Positions 44,140-53,512 are shown, counted from the stretch's first letter. The stretch is DNA of 64,000 nucleotides from Limibacter armeniacum (GCF_036880985.1 NZ_JBAJNO010000008.1:868001-932000), one strand, 5' to 3'. Notes: generated from the letters alone by a model not told the origin. Made by a program: numbers and translations.

Positions 44140-45024
44140 ATGAAAAAGTTTTTCTTAACTGTGGCTGCAGTGTGTGCGGCTTATGGGTTTGCGTCTGCGC
44201 AATCAATTCACTTAAAAGTTAGAGGCGGTACAAACGTTGCATTTTATCAATCTGATTCTCCAGCAACAGAAGTAGGACCTAGAATTGGTGGTCATGTTGG
44301 TGCTGAATTAGAGTTAGGCCTTACTGATAACTTCTCAATTTTGGGTGGTGTACAGTACTCACAACAAGGTCTGAAAATCAATGGAGAAAGCTCTGCTACA
44401 GATTTGAATGTAGAGGTAGCTGGTATGATTGCTAGCGGTGATTTGGACCCTTCAGCTTTCGGTCCTGCGGATCCTTCAAACCCTGCATATCCTTTGTTGG
44501 TGGCTATCCAAACAGGTGCACTGCCATCAGTAAATGTGAAGACTGAAGGTACTCAGATCAGAAATTATTTTAACATCCCTGTACTTGCTCAATATAAGCT
44601 TCCTTTCGGATTGAGAGTATTAGCTGGTGCGCAAGCGGGTGTATTGCTAAGTGGTAAAAATGACTACAAGCACACATTGGAAATTTACCAAGGTGAGGAA
44701 ATCATTGCTGCAGTAGCTAATGATGAAACATTAAATGCAATGGTAGCGCAGTTGGTAGCTTCTGACCCTGATTTGGCGAGTGATGTAGATGACGTACTTA
44801 GCCTTTACAAAGAAGGTGGTGTTGTTGAGAAGAACAAAGACATTAAAGACACTACAAATGAGGTTGATTACTCTTTTGTAGCTGGTGCTGGATATGAAGT
44901 TGGTCGTTTCTCAATTGACGCTAGATATACTCAAAGTATGCAAAACCTGTACAAAGAGGATCCAGATAATGAGAAGACAAGAAACGCTTATGTTCAAATT
45001 GGCGTAAGCTACAAACTGTTCTAA
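44140..45024 (+). CDS. Outer-membrane beta-barrel (porin-like) protein
   Basis: A 294-residue protein with a clear signal peptide ('MKKFFLTVAAVCAAYGFASAQS'). It is followed by alternating strands of the OMP_b-brl type ('HLKVRGGTNVAFYQSD', 'GGHVGAELELGLTDNFSILGGVQYSQQGLKI', 'YFNIPVLAQYKLPFGLRVLAGAQAGVLL') and a terminal strand 'AYVQIGVSYKLF' ending in F, as expected for Bam-inserted barrels. Two long loops (~85-125 and ~180-230) are acidic and Ala/Pro-rich. Function unknown. The family is among the commonest small OMPs in Bacteroidota. Monocistronic with its own terminator. Confidence 0.87.
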   Translation: MKKFFLTVAAVCAAYGFASAQSIHLKVRGGTNVAFYQSDSPATEVGPRIGGHVGAELELGLTDNFSILGGVQYSQQGLKINGESSATDLNVEVAGMIASGDLDPSAFGPADPSNPAYPLLVAIQTGALPSVNVKTEGTQIRNYFNIPVLAQYKLPFGLRVLAGAQAGVLLSGKNDYKHTLEIYQGEEIIAAVANDETLNAMVAQLVASDPDLASDVDDVLSLYKEGGVVEKNKDIKDTTNEVDYSFVAGAGYEVGRFSIDARYTQSMQNLYKEDPDNEKTRNAYVQIGVSYKLF

Positions 45025-45057
45025 TCAGTTATTCTGATATACATTTGCAATAATCTT

Positions 45058-45094
45058 AACAACCCACAGCCGTAAAGTTGTGGGTTGTTTTATT
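45058..45094 (+). terminator. Rho-independent terminator of the barrel gene
   Basis: An 11-bp perfect stem (AACAACCCACA / TGTGGGTTGTT) with a 10-base loop and T-run. Its right end touches the stop codon of the convergent gene. Confidence 0.83.
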
Positions 45095-45554
45095 TCCGGT
45101 CATCAATCAGAGGGAACTCTTGCATAATGCGGACTTCATTGAGTGTTTGGATTTGTCTTTCTACCTGAAAGAAGCGTGCAGCCGTTTTGCTCGAAAGCTT
45201 TTCCTCCATCAGTTTGAAGTACTTCTCCCGAAGGGCTATTCTTTCTTTTGCCAGTTCAAACCCATCAACTGCCATCTTGTGGGCATCCTCATCTGTGAAG
45301 TTATCATAGTGTTCCTTATAGGCTTTAAACCTTTTCAGTTGCTTGTCCAGAAGGGGTTCTTGCTCATCCTTAAACTGCTTGTACAGTTCCCAAAAAATAT
45401 CCTTTTCATTTTCGGGTAAATGCATGGTCTGTTCCACTGTATTCTTGTCATCAGCAAGTACGGCAATCTTGATCATGGTAAGGTCTTCATCGGTTTGAGC
45501 ATAAAGAAAATGGCAACTCAGTGCCATTAGTACAGCAAGTATAATGGTTTTCAT
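45090..45554 (-). CDS. Small periplasmic helical protein (Spy/CpxP-like)
   Basis: A 154-residue protein with a signal peptide ('MKTIILAVLMALSCHFLYAQT'). The rest is charged and helical: 'LPENEKDIFWELYKQFKDEQEPLLDKQLKRFKAYKEHYDNFTDEDAHKMAVDG', 'AKERIALREKYFKLMEEKLSSKTAARFFQVERQIQTLNEVRI'. The segment 'KLSSKTAARFFQVERQI' resembles the LTxxQ-type helices of Spy/CpxP periplasmic stress proteins, but without the exact LTxxQ words. A periplasmic chaperone-like role is a reasonable guess only. The adjacent gene upstream on the same strand ends 45 bases away. Confidence 0.72.
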   Translation of the reverse strand: MKTIILAVLMALSCHFLYAQTDEDLTMIKIAVLADDKNTVEQTMHLPENEKDIFWELYKQFKDEQEPLLDKQLKRFKAYKEHYDNFTDEDAHKMAVDGFELAKERIALREKYFKLMEEKLSSKTAARFFQVERQIQTLNEVRIMQEFPLIDDRK

Positions 45555-45598
45555 AAGTAGAATTTGGATGTGGAAAATTACGGTAGTGTAAATAGGGA

Positions 45599-45907
45599 CT
45601 ATTTATTAAAGAAGAGCTTTCTAAGTTTGGTTCTGATCAGGTTGTCAACCTGTTTTTGAGCTTCCCTCAAGGTGTGAGCAAAGCTGACAATTTCATACCT
45701 GTGTTCACTCATGTCATAAATTTGCATGACCATATAGTGGAATTCACCTTTGTGAATTTTGAACCCTCGATAGTAAAAGTTATTGGCGTTGTTCATGGAT
45801 TGACGGATTAAGCGTGAATTTTCTTCCATAACAATCAGAGTTGTTTGTCGGGTTTCTTTTCTGCTGATTTCCTGTTTTTTATCATCTGATTTTGTCTGTG
45901 AAAGCAT
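45599..45907 (-). CDS. Small hypothetical protein
   Basis: A 102-residue soluble protein, or ~76 residues from an internal ATG ('MEENSRLIRQSM'). 'FYYRGFKIHKGEFHYMVMQIYDMSEHRYEIVSFAHTLREAQKQVDNLI' looks like a small beta-beta-alpha domain of the kind seen in short cytoplasmic proteins. I do not recognise the family. It is upstream of the Spy-like gene on the same strand and divergent from the exported protein at 45971, so it fits the local gene pattern. Reality is probable, function unknown. Confidence 0.55.
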   Translation of the reverse strand: MLSQTKSDDKKQEISRKETRQTTLIVMEENSRLIRQSMNNANNFYYRGFKIHKGEFHYMVMQIYDMSEHRYEIVSFAHTLREAQKQVDNLIRTKLRKLFFNK

Positions 45908-45970
45908 TATTATTGCATCTGAAGTAAATTGAGATGTAATAATTTGATGAACACATTGTATTAACCTAAT

Positions 45971-46543
45971 ATGATCCGTTACCTTTTTATAGTCTGTAGC
46001 TTTTTGATGCTAAGTACAGCATCAGCACAAAATACCCCTGCCTACCTCAAGAGTCCTTCGGACTGGAAGTTCGAGAGGTTGGATTTTCCATTGGCTTTTG
46101 CCCCTGATCTAGGCTATCAGGGCTATGAGGAAATCAGGTTTGCACCGGGGATGTTTGACCGCACTTCTGAGATGTATTTTACCTATATGTTTGTATTGGC
46201 TTTGGATGGCAGAAACAAGATGGATGAAGTGGTGCTTTGCCAACTGCTAGAGAAGTACTACAAAGGTTTATGCAGGGCAGTTGCGGAAGAAAAGCAGCTT
46301 GATATCAACCTTGATGAAGTCACGGTACAGGTAGCGCAACATGGGAAAGAATCGTTTGGGGCAGTGGTTGATCTTTTTGATGTCTTTGGCAATGGTAAAA
46401 AAATGCAGGTCAGCATGGATATCAGTCTTTGTTTGCCTCAAAACAACCAACAAACATTATTGATTGCCTTGGCATCTGCCCAACCGAAGCAGAGCAAGGC
46501 ATGGGAAAAACTCGCACAAGAGCGAGACAGAATGGTATTGTAA
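45971..46543 (+). CDS. Exported hypothetical protein
   Basis: A 190-residue protein with a signal peptide ('MIRYLFIVCSFLMLSTASAQ', cleavage after residue ~20). The mature part begins 'NTPAYLKSPSDWKFERLDFPLAFAPDLGYQGYEEIRFAPGMFDRTSEMYFTYMFVL' and contains a helix-rich middle ('LCQLLEKYYKGLCRAVAEE') and a strand-rich end. No family recognised, no catalytic motif. Presumably periplasmic. A terminator follows directly, so it is transcribed alone. Confidence 0.7.
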   Translation: MIRYLFIVCSFLMLSTASAQNTPAYLKSPSDWKFERLDFPLAFAPDLGYQGYEEIRFAPGMFDRTSEMYFTYMFVLALDGRNKMDEVVLCQLLEKYYKGLCRAVAEEKQLDINLDEVTVQVAQHGKESFGAVVDLFDVFGNGKKMQVSMDISLCLPQNNQQTLLIALASAQPKQSKAWEKLAQERDRMVL

Positions 46544-46554
46544 TTATATAAAGC

Positions 46555-46593
46555 AACACGAGCCATCTTCATTAGATAGCTCGTGTTTTTTTA
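46555..46593. terminator. Rho-independent terminator between convergent genes
   Basis: Stem AACACGAGC-ATCT / AGAT-GCTCGTGTT with a small loop and seven T residues. It follows the exported-protein gene and reaches the stop codon of the DUF5995 gene. Confidence 0.82.
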
Positions 46594-47376
46594 TGTCTTG
46601 GCATTAATATCAGTAGACATTCGTTCAAGATGTGTGATTTTTTCAGCTACAGTACCTTTTTCTTGCCACCTTATAAACCGCAAAATCCACTTTAATGGAA
46701 TATTGGGGTACGCCAACCTGCCTCCGAACAGGCAAACTTTTTCATCCAAATGGGCGATAAATACATGTTGCTCATTGGTATCTGTTAGCTTGGCATAGTC
46801 CATAGCAACATTCCAAGCCTTGTCTCGCGCATAGTTCATGCTGAAGTCCGCCAAAGCTTCGTCCTTGTTACCAAACCATTTATCGATCAGCCGCATACCA
46901 GTCCATATCTGGCTCAGGTTATCCTGTACCTGGTTGACCAGTGAAGCCAATACCTGATTGATCATATAAAAATCATCTTTGAGAGAGGCGATCTTATTGC
47001 CATTGGCTACTGTGGCAGCCGCAATTCCTAAATCCAGACTGATATGGGCATTCATACCTAAGAACAGGTGCTGCAATACAATAGATGAATTGTTCTCTGC
47101 TATCCTGAAGGACAGTTCCCAAGACTGTGTACAGCTTCCGTTCCGCATATAGCTTTTGTATGCCTTGATATATCGGTAAGCAAATTCTTCCACCAATTCT
47201 TCCATCATAGTAGGATTGGTAAACTGATGTTCTGCAATCTTGTCTTTAACTGTTGTGGTAACCTGCTTGTACAGCGCCGGAAAATACCCTAAGGCACTTT
47301 GATTCTCTTTTGCATCTTGAATGATCTTATCCAACTCAAGAATAACTTGATCGATACGGGTAGGACGGTTCATCAA
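46591..47376 (-). CDS. DUF5995 family protein
   Basis: A 261-residue soluble, mostly helical protein. 'QHLFLGMNAHISLDLGIAAATVANG' followed by 'LKDDFYMINQVLASLVNQVQDNLSQI' is the hallmark of the DUF5995 family (conserved 'GMNAHINxDLxxA'). The conserved histidine and asparagines in this segment hint at a metal or ligand site, as in other all-helical His-rich folds, but no activity is established. The gene stands alone. A small GATAGC/GCTATC palindrome lies 28 bases before its start. Confidence 0.78.
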   Translation of the reverse strand: MMNRPTRIDQVILELDKIIQDAKENQSALGYFPALYKQVTTTVKDKIAEHQFTNPTMMEELVEEFAYRYIKAYKSYMRNGSCTQSWELSFRIAENNSSIVLQHLFLGMNAHISLDLGIAAATVANGNKIASLKDDFYMINQVLASLVNQVQDNLSQIWTGMRLIDKWFGNKDEALADFSMNYARDKAWNVAMDYAKLTDTNEQHVFIAHLDEKVCLFGGRLAYPNIPLKWILRFIRWQEKGTVAEKITHLERMSTDINAKT

Positions 47377-47654
47377 AAATAGATTTGAGCGTGGTAATAA
47401 ATGGATAGCAATGCTATCGCCTTCAGTTTATTAGGTTTATGTTTAAATATACATTAAATCACCAATCTGCACAGCTATTCACTTCTTTTAAATAGACTAT
47501 TCTAAAACTGTTCCGATTCGGAGCACTCTGCTATAAAACGAATCATTTTGTGTAGGGAGATAATTAAGATTTTTTGTTTGTAATTGATTGATATTCATTT
47601 GGTTGATTTAATTGGTCTGTTCTTTTCATCTATAACAAGCAAATTGTAACAAAG

Positions 47655-48905
47655 ATGGATAGAGTAATACCCGAAAAAGAACAGATAAAAGATAAACGGA
47701 AAACCTACTTCCGTTGGCTGTTGGCGGCAGGAGCCGTAGCGCTATCAGTATATGGAGTAAGTCAGCTGCTGACCAAAAGCGTAGCCCGTCGTGATATCCT
47801 GATTGGCGTTGTGCAGCGTGGGGAGATTTCATTGGAAGTGTCAGGAAGAGGAAGGATTGAACCTGTGTACCAACAGGCACTGACTGCCCCTTTCTCAACA
47901 GTTTTGATTGCTTCCTTGAAAACTGTCGGAGATCAGGTACAAGATACCACTGCCATTCTGAACCTGGATAGAACAGCAGAGCAGAGCAGGCTTCAGCAGA
48001 TGATGGATGAGGCAGAACTGAAAAAAACAGAACTCCGCAAGGAAAAACTGAGGCTCAAAAAGGAACTGTATGAGCTGGAAACGGAAACGGCAGTTAAGTC
48101 CTTGGAGTTGGAAACGCTGTCTTCCAACCTGGCGAGTGAACAGAAGTTGCTGGAAATAGGGGGAACTACAGAAGAAAGTGTTTCGCAGGCTGCAACTGCC
48201 TTGAAAGTGGCAAAGCTTAGACAGCAGAAACTTCAGAATGACTGGCAGGTAAAACAATTGGCAGTAAAGGAGGAAATCAGGGCTTTGGAGATTGCCTTGG
48301 AGATTCAGCAGCAACATATCGCTGACCAAGAACGGAAGTTGGAAAAAGCAAAGATGCAGGCAGGTATTGATGGTGCCATCACTTTTGTCAATGATAAGGT
48401 GGGTGCATCCATACAGGAAGGGGAAGTCCTCGCCCGCATAGCCAACCTAAAAGCCTTTAGGGTACGTGGTTTGGTGGCGGAAAGCTACAGTCAACGGGTG
48501 TCAGTCGGGATGAAAGCCCGTATCAACACCTCACAGGAAGAATACTTGGGAGAAGTAAGCAGTATGTCACCTTCCTCAGAAAATGGAATGGTCACTGTAT
48601 TCCTGAATATTGACCCGAATAGTGCAATAGAGAAATTGCGTCCAGACATGGTAGTAGATATAGCCTTGATGGAGGAAACCCGTGACAGCGTACTGAAGGT
48701 TGAAAACCGTGGCGCATTCAAAGGTAAAGTAAGTGAGGAACTTTTTGTGATCAGAGGGGATAAAGCGGAAAGAGTAAAAGTAACGACAGGTTACCGCAAT
48801 GATGATTGGGTGGAAATCAAGACGGGATTGCAAGAGGGAGACTCTGTGATTGTATCCAATACCGAGCGCTTTGAGCAGTCTCCTTATGTTTCAATTGAAA
48901 ACTAG
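47655..48905 (+). CDS. HlyD/MacA-type periplasmic adaptor of an efflux system
   Basis: A 416-residue membrane-fusion protein with an N-terminal membrane helix (~21-40). A split lipoyl domain follows (~55-105 and ~235-265, 'GRIEPVYQQALTAPFSTVLIASLKTVGDQVQ', 'AGIDGAITFVNDKVGASIQEGEVLARIAN'), with a long coiled coil between the halves (~108-235), then beta-barrel and membrane-proximal domains ('RVKVTTGYRNDDWVEIKTGLQEGDSVIVSN'). It links an inner-membrane ABC transporter to TolC. It is first in a five-gene operon with tolC-like, ATPase and two permease genes, spaced by 6 to 28 bases or overlapping, a MacAB-TolC-like pump. Confidence 0.92.
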   Translation: MDRVIPEKEQIKDKRKTYFRWLLAAGAVALSVYGVSQLLTKSVARRDILIGVVQRGEISLEVSGRGRIEPVYQQALTAPFSTVLIASLKTVGDQVQDTTAILNLDRTAEQSRLQQMMDEAELKKTELRKEKLRLKKELYELETETAVKSLELETLSSNLASEQKLLEIGGTTEESVSQAATALKVAKLRQQKLQNDWQVKQLAVKEEIRALEIALEIQQQHIADQERKLEKAKMQAGIDGAITFVNDKVGASIQEGEVLARIANLKAFRVRGLVAESYSQRVSVGMKARINTSQEEYLGEVSSMSPSSENGMVTVFLNIDPNSAIEKLRPDMVVDIALMEETRDSVLKVENRGAFKGKVSEELFVIRGDKAERVKVTTGYRNDDWVEIKTGLQEGDSVIVSNTERFEQSPYVSIEN

Positions 48906-48911
48906 ACAGCC

Positions 48912-50372
48912 ATGAAAAAGATATTACTAATAGGCTGCTTGTTGATGATCGGGAAATGGGGCATTGCCCAAAAGGAATTGACTTTGGAAGATGCCATCAG
49001 CAGGGCACAGTCAGAGTCTGTGGAAGTCAAGCAAGCACAGGCAAGGCTGGAAGCCCAACGCTGGAACTACAAGTCTTTTCAGGCAGGACTGTTGCCGCAA
49101 CTTTCGGTAGAAGGGATTATCCCTGCCTACAATAAAACCTATAACCCGATCACGCAACCTGACGGAAGTTTGCTGTACCAATCCATTGAGCAGAACAACC
49201 TGAACCTCCAACTGAACCTTGAGCAGCAGATCGGTTTTACGGGAGGAAGTGTATTTGTCGGTAGCCAGCTTAGCCGTTTTGATGACTTGCAACGGGATAC
49301 AAGACAGTACAATACCCAACCATTTTATATAGGCTACAGTCAGCCATTGATGAAATACAATGCCTTGAAATGGAGTAAGCAGATTGAGCCACTGAAGTTG
49401 CAGGAAGCCGAAAAGGCATACAATGAGCAGATGGAATCGGTAGCTTACCAGACTGTTCAGCTATATTTTAATGCCTTGAAGGCTCAGTGGCAAGCCAATA
49501 TCGCAGCCAACAACCTTCAGGATAACCAAAAGATTCTTGAAATCACGAAGGAGAAGAAATCATTGGGAAGGGCTAGTGAAAACGATTTGCTGCAAGTGGA
49601 GTTGAACGTACTCAATGCAGAACAGCAGGTGACTTCCGCAGACCTTACTTATGACAAGGCTATGAGAGCCTTGATGAACTACCTGAATATCGAAACAGAA
49701 AAGGAAGTTGAATTGGTCTTGAGCAAAGAACTGCTGCTGACTTCGGTGAATAGCCAAACCGCTTTGGAAAAGGCACAAACCAACCGACAAGATTTGGTGG
49801 CATTTCAAAGAAATATGCTGGAAGCGGAAAGCAAGGTGGCAAAAGCAAAAGGGGAAAACCGCTTTCAGGCAGATCTGAGTGTAGCGGTGGGTTTTAGTAA
49901 TCAGGCGCAAGTACTGTCCGATGCCTATCAGGAACCGATACAGTCACAGCAAGTGAGCTTCACCTTCAGAATGCCACTCTTGGATTGGGGAAGAGGAAAG
50001 GCAGCAGTCGGCTCTGCACAAATGGAGCGGGAAGTGACCTCCCAGATGATCAAGCAGTCGCAGATGGATTTTACAAGAGAGATTCAGGATGCTGTACAGA
50101 CTTTGTCAACCGTGGTAATGCAGGCTCAAAACAGCGAGGCTGCTGACCGTATTGCTCAGAAAAAGTACGATATCTCACTGAAGCGGTTCCAGCTTGGTGA
50201 CATCAGTATCAGGGAACTGGTGTGGAGTGCAGAAGAAAAGGACAGCGCCAAAAACAGGTATATTGCTTCACTGGAAGCCTACTGGCTAAGCTATTACCAA
50301 TTACGTATGCTGACCCTATTCGACTTTGAAAAAGGAACAGACATTGAATATGCGATGCAGTCTAAAATCTAG
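48912..50372 (+). CDS. TolC family outer-membrane efflux protein
   Basis: A 486-residue protein with a signal peptide ('MKKILLIGCLLMIGKWGIAQ') and two OEP repeats of long helices: residues ~25-230 ('LTLEDAISRAQSESVEVKQAQARLEAQRWNYKSFQAGLLPQLSVEG') and ~255-460 ('SQTALEKAQTNRQDLVAFQRNMLEAESKVAKAKGENRFQADLSVAVGF'). Such proteins form the trimeric outer-membrane duct of tripartite pumps. It begins 6 bases after the adaptor stop codon and is followed by the ABC ATPase gene after 27 bases, so all act together. Length is normal. Confidence 0.93.
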   Translation: MKKILLIGCLLMIGKWGIAQKELTLEDAISRAQSESVEVKQAQARLEAQRWNYKSFQAGLLPQLSVEGIIPAYNKTYNPITQPDGSLLYQSIEQNNLNLQLNLEQQIGFTGGSVFVGSQLSRFDDLQRDTRQYNTQPFYIGYSQPLMKYNALKWSKQIEPLKLQEAEKAYNEQMESVAYQTVQLYFNALKAQWQANIAANNLQDNQKILEITKEKKSLGRASENDLLQVELNVLNAEQQVTSADLTYDKAMRALMNYLNIETEKEVELVLSKELLLTSVNSQTALEKAQTNRQDLVAFQRNMLEAESKVAKAKGENRFQADLSVAVGFSNQAQVLSDAYQEPIQSQQVSFTFRMPLLDWGRGKAAVGSAQMEREVTSQMIKQSQMDFTREIQDAVQTLSTVVMQAQNSEAADRIAQKKYDISLKRFQLGDISIRELVWSAEEKDSAKNRYIASLEAYWLSYYQLRMLTLFDFEKGTDIEYAMQSKI

Positions 50373-50399
50373 TGTCAAATTATCTAACATTTAAGTAAA

Positions 50400-51091
50400 A
50401 TGATTGAGATCAAAAACATCAGCAAGGTCTTTAAGACCCAAACTATTGAAACATGGGCTTTGCAGGAAGTGTCCCTAACAGTTGAAAAAGGAGAGTTTAT
50501 CTCCGTTATGGGACCATCAGGTTGTGGTAAGAGTACCCTGCTCAGCATTATTGGTTTGCTGGACAGACCAACCTCAGGACAGGTACTGATCAATGGGGAA
50601 GACCCTTTCAAGCTGACTGACAAGAAGCTGGCAAAATTCAGAAATGAGCACCTTGGTTTTGTCTTTCAGAGCTTTCACCTGATCAATGAATTGACAGTAA
50701 AGGAAAATGTATCCATGCCGCTGATGTATGGCAACGTAAGTGCTGCCGAAACCAAAAGGAGAGTGGAAGAGGCTTTACACAGAGTAGGACTTTCCCACAG
50801 GATGAACCATTTGCCATCACAGCTTTCAGGGGGCAGCGTCAGCGTGTGGCTATAGCTAGAGCCTTGGTAGGCAGACCGTCCATCATCTTTGCCGATGAGC
50901 CAACAGGTAACCTTGACAGTGTAATGGGAGAGGAAGTGATGAATCTGCTACTGGAGCTGAACAAGGAAGGTGCTACTATCGTGATGGTGACGCACGACGA
51001 GCAACAGGCAAAGATGACTGACCGTATCGTCCGCATCTTTGACGGAAGACAGGTATCTGTTCAACCTCAAAATCTGACAATGGAATCATGA
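50400..51091 (+). pseudogene. ABC efflux ATPase (MacB/LolD-type), frameshifted at the LSGGQ motif
   Basis: The first part (50400-50855) encodes a normal ABC ATPase start: 'MIEIKNISKVFKTQTIETWALQEVSL', Walker A 'GPSGCGKST', Q-loop 'FVFQSFHLINELTV'. It then goes off frame just after 'QLSGG'. The continuation 'VAIARALVGRPSIIFADEPTGNLDS' (Walker B, D-loop) lies in another frame (ending at 51091). Adding one G to the GGGGG run at 50829-50833 gives the expected 'LSGGQRQRVAIARAL'. The rest is intact and the gene overlaps the next by ATGA, so the operon is otherwise well kept. A sequencing or assembly error in the homopolymer is at least as likely as a real mutation. If real, the pump would lack its ATPase. 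Confidence 0.9.
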
Positions 51092-52326
51092 GAACTTATA
51101 TAAAACTGGCGATTATTTCGCTGAAGAAGAACCCGTTTTTCTCCTTTGTAACCCTTTTTGGTATCAGCCTTACGATTACGGCACTGATGGTGATAGGTTC
51201 CATTATAGACTCTTCGTATGGAACACATGGATTGGAAAAACGAATGGATCATCTCTTGATTTCTAAAATGATGGTAGTCGAGCGAGAAAACAAATACTAC
51301 TCATCATCAGGGTATTCATTTAACGTATATGACCAATATTTTTCCAAAATGAAGACACCTGATATGATGGCGGTGTGTTCTGGGTTGATGAATACCAACC
51401 TATATTATAAGCATGTCTCTGAGATGATAGAAAGGAGGGATGTTAGTCAGAGCTATATGGAGATGTTTGATTTTGAGTATGTCAATGGGAAACCCTTTTC
51501 AGAAGATGATTTCAAGCAACGCAGTAAAGTGGCGCTGATTACGGATAAGTTGGCAGCTGATGTATTTGGAGCAGAAGATTGTATCGGGAAGAAAATTAAG
51601 GTCAATTCTGAGCTTTTGACTGTTAGAGGTGTCATCAAGCAAGGTAATAGGCTTCGAAACTATTCTTATGCAGATGTTTATGCACCAATAGATGAAAGCA
51701 GTGCTTGGTATTTAAATCAATACAATAAGAAGCTGGGGAACTTGAGAATCCTGATGTATTTCAACGATACAGGTATGGTTGAAAGTGGCAGAAAGGAGTT
51801 TGACAAAGTAATGGCAAGCATTCCGCTGGATAAGGAGAAGAAAGAAGTGAAGTTGTCCGGAGAGGCATTGAGGCATATAGAAATGCCGGTTTATGATTTA
51901 TTCGATCTAACGTCTGCGACAGCATTATATGGCATTGTGATATTGATTGTACTGCTGTGTATGTTTTTACCTGCCTTGAACTTAGTTAATATCAATATTA
52001 CAAGAATGCTTGAGCGTTCAGGGGAGATTGGTATTCGCAAGGCTTTTGGCGCTTCAGCAGGTGAACTGATCAGGCAGTTTCTTGTGGAGAATACCGTGAT
52101 TACCATTATCGGTGGTTTGATAGGTTTTGTCATTGCGACAATCACCATTCATGGGATCAATTACTTTGGCATGTTCAATGCCAATGAAACACTGGAGGTA
52201 AACCCCATCCTTTTTGTTTACGGTTTTACCGTCATGCTGATTTTTAGTGTGATGTCAGGTACTTACCCTGCGATTAGAATGTCCCGTTTTGAAATTGTCA
52301 AATCCCTAAAATCCGAAAACCAATGA
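51088..52326 (+). CDS. ABC transporter permease, MacB/FtsX-like (first)
   Basis: A 412-residue permease with one N-terminal helix (~18-40, 'FFSFVTLFGISLTITALMVIGSI'), a ~230-residue periplasmic MacB_PCD-type domain ('HVSEMIERRDVSQSYMEMFDFEYVNGKPFSEDDF', 'VALITDKLAADVFGAEDCIGKKIKV') and three C-terminal helices (~275-400), including 'MLERSGEIGIRKAFGASAGELIRQFLVENTVI', the FtsX signature. It couples ATP hydrolysis to the adaptor's movement rather than forming a classic channel. Start codon overlaps the ATPase stop (ATGA), and its own stop overlaps the next start the same way. Confidence 0.93.
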   Translation: MRTYIKLAIISLKKNPFFSFVTLFGISLTITALMVIGSIIDSSYGTHGLEKRMDHLLISKMMVVERENKYYSSSGYSFNVYDQYFSKMKTPDMMAVCSGLMNTNLYYKHVSEMIERRDVSQSYMEMFDFEYVNGKPFSEDDFKQRSKVALITDKLAADVFGAEDCIGKKIKVNSELLTVRGVIKQGNRLRNYSYADVYAPIDESSAWYLNQYNKKLGNLRILMYFNDTGMVESGRKEFDKVMASIPLDKEKKEVKLSGEALRHIEMPVYDLFDLTSATALYGIVILIVLLCMFLPALNLVNINITRMLERSGEIGIRKAFGASAGELIRQFLVENTVITIIGGLIGFVIATITIHGINYFGMFNANETLEVNPILFVYGFTVMLIFSVMSGTYPAIRMSRFEIVKSLKSENQ

Positions 52327-53504
52327 TCAAGCATAGCATACAACTGGTATGGGCAAGAAAGAAGAAAAACCTGCTGATGGTGATTGAGATTGCCTTTTCC
52401 TTTCTAATCCTGTTTGGGTTGTTTACAGTACTGTTTGAGAGATACAGTAACTACGCCCGAGAGCGAGGTTTCGATACCGAAAATGTATTGATCCTTCATG
52501 TATCAGAAAACAGAACAGACTACGAGAAGTGGAAAGAAGAAAGAAAGGATGTCTATAGAAGTATTGAGAATTACCTTGATGCAAACAAGGATGTTGAAAA
52601 GTTTGCCTATATGGATAATACCTTTCCGTTTAGTAGCAATAACAATACAGAGGGTTCTACATTTAATTATGGATTATCCTTCAACTATTACCGCCAGTTA
52701 CTTTCACCAAAAGCCATTGAGTTATTAAACTTGCCGTTTGTTCAGGGCAGGACCTTTAATGAGACAGATTATAACGCAGACACAAAGTCCATGATTATCA
52801 ATCGGGTATTCTATGATCATCTGAAGCCATACCTCAATGAAAAAGATGAACTGCTTGATGATGATGGACAGCTGAATATGAAAATCGTTGGCGTGATCGA
52901 GAATTATAAGAAAAAGAATGAGTATGAGGAACAGAAGTTTGTTGGGATCTGGCCTTACAACAAAGAGCGTTTCAACCAGACCTTGTTCTTTATCAAAACC
53001 AAAAATGATCCTACAACAATAGAGGCTCAATTGGTCAGTGACTTGGAGAAACGTTGTCCTGACTTAGCATTTGGTGTAAACTACTTTGACACTCAACGAG
53101 TACAAGCCAATAAGGAGGTTTTGCTTCCGCTGATTCTGCTGACAGCAGTATGTGTTTTCCTGATAATAAACGTTGCACTGGGGCTTTACGGAGTACTTTG
53201 GTATAACATCAGTAAGCGAAAAAGTGAGATTGGTTTGAGAAGGGCCGTTGGGGCGAGCAAAAGTCTGATCCGAAAGCAGATGCTGATAGAAGTGGGTGTG
53301 CTGCTGTTGGGAGGATTCTTGTTGGGAGGTTTGTTTGTAGTACAATTTCCTTTGCTTGGTGTTTTCAATTACACCGGAGAGCAATACCTGATTGGTACCT
53401 TGCTGTCGGCATTTTTTGTAGGAATCATTACCTTTATCTGTGGATATTATCCAAGTGTACTGGCTTCAAGGATTACTCCTGTAGAAGCGTTGCATGAGTT
53501 ATAG
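52323..53504 (+). CDS. ABC transporter permease, MacB/FtsX-like (second)
   Basis: A 393-residue permease, paralogous to the one before it. It has an N-terminal helix (~18-38), a periplasmic domain with 'ELLNLPFVQGRTFNETDYNADTKSMIINRVFYDHL', and three C-terminal helices with 'ISKRKSEIGLRRAVGASKSLIRKQMLIEVGVLLLGGFLLG' and the final 'YYPSVLASRITPVEALHEL'. Two separate permeases next to each other suggest a heterodimeric membrane unit, unlike the fused MacB. It is the last gene of the pump operon. An RTCTANN repeat and a GCGTCTCTAC-type hairpin separate it from the two-component genes. Confidence 0.93.
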   Translation: MIKHSIQLVWARKKKNLLMVIEIAFSFLILFGLFTVLFERYSNYARERGFDTENVLILHVSENRTDYEKWKEERKDVYRSIENYLDANKDVEKFAYMDNTFPFSSNNNTEGSTFNYGLSFNYYRQLLSPKAIELLNLPFVQGRTFNETDYNADTKSMIINRVFYDHLKPYLNEKDELLDDDGQLNMKIVGVIENYKKKNEYEEQKFVGIWPYNKERFNQTLFFIKTKNDPTTIEAQLVSDLEKRCPDLAFGVNYFDTQRVQANKEVLLPLILLTAVCVFLIINVALGLYGVLWYNISKRKSEIGLRRAVGASKSLIRKQMLIEVGVLLLGGFLLGGLFVVQFPLLGVFNYTGEQYLIGTLLSAFFVGIITFICGYYPSVLASRITPVEALHEL

Positions 53505-53512
53505 GCAATATT

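Noticed and set aside
47512-47522. TCCGATTCGGA palindrome before the efflux operon as a sigma-54 enhancer site
   Set aside because: A single short palindrome without a second copy or a recognisable GG-N10-GC promoter is too weak to report as a feature.
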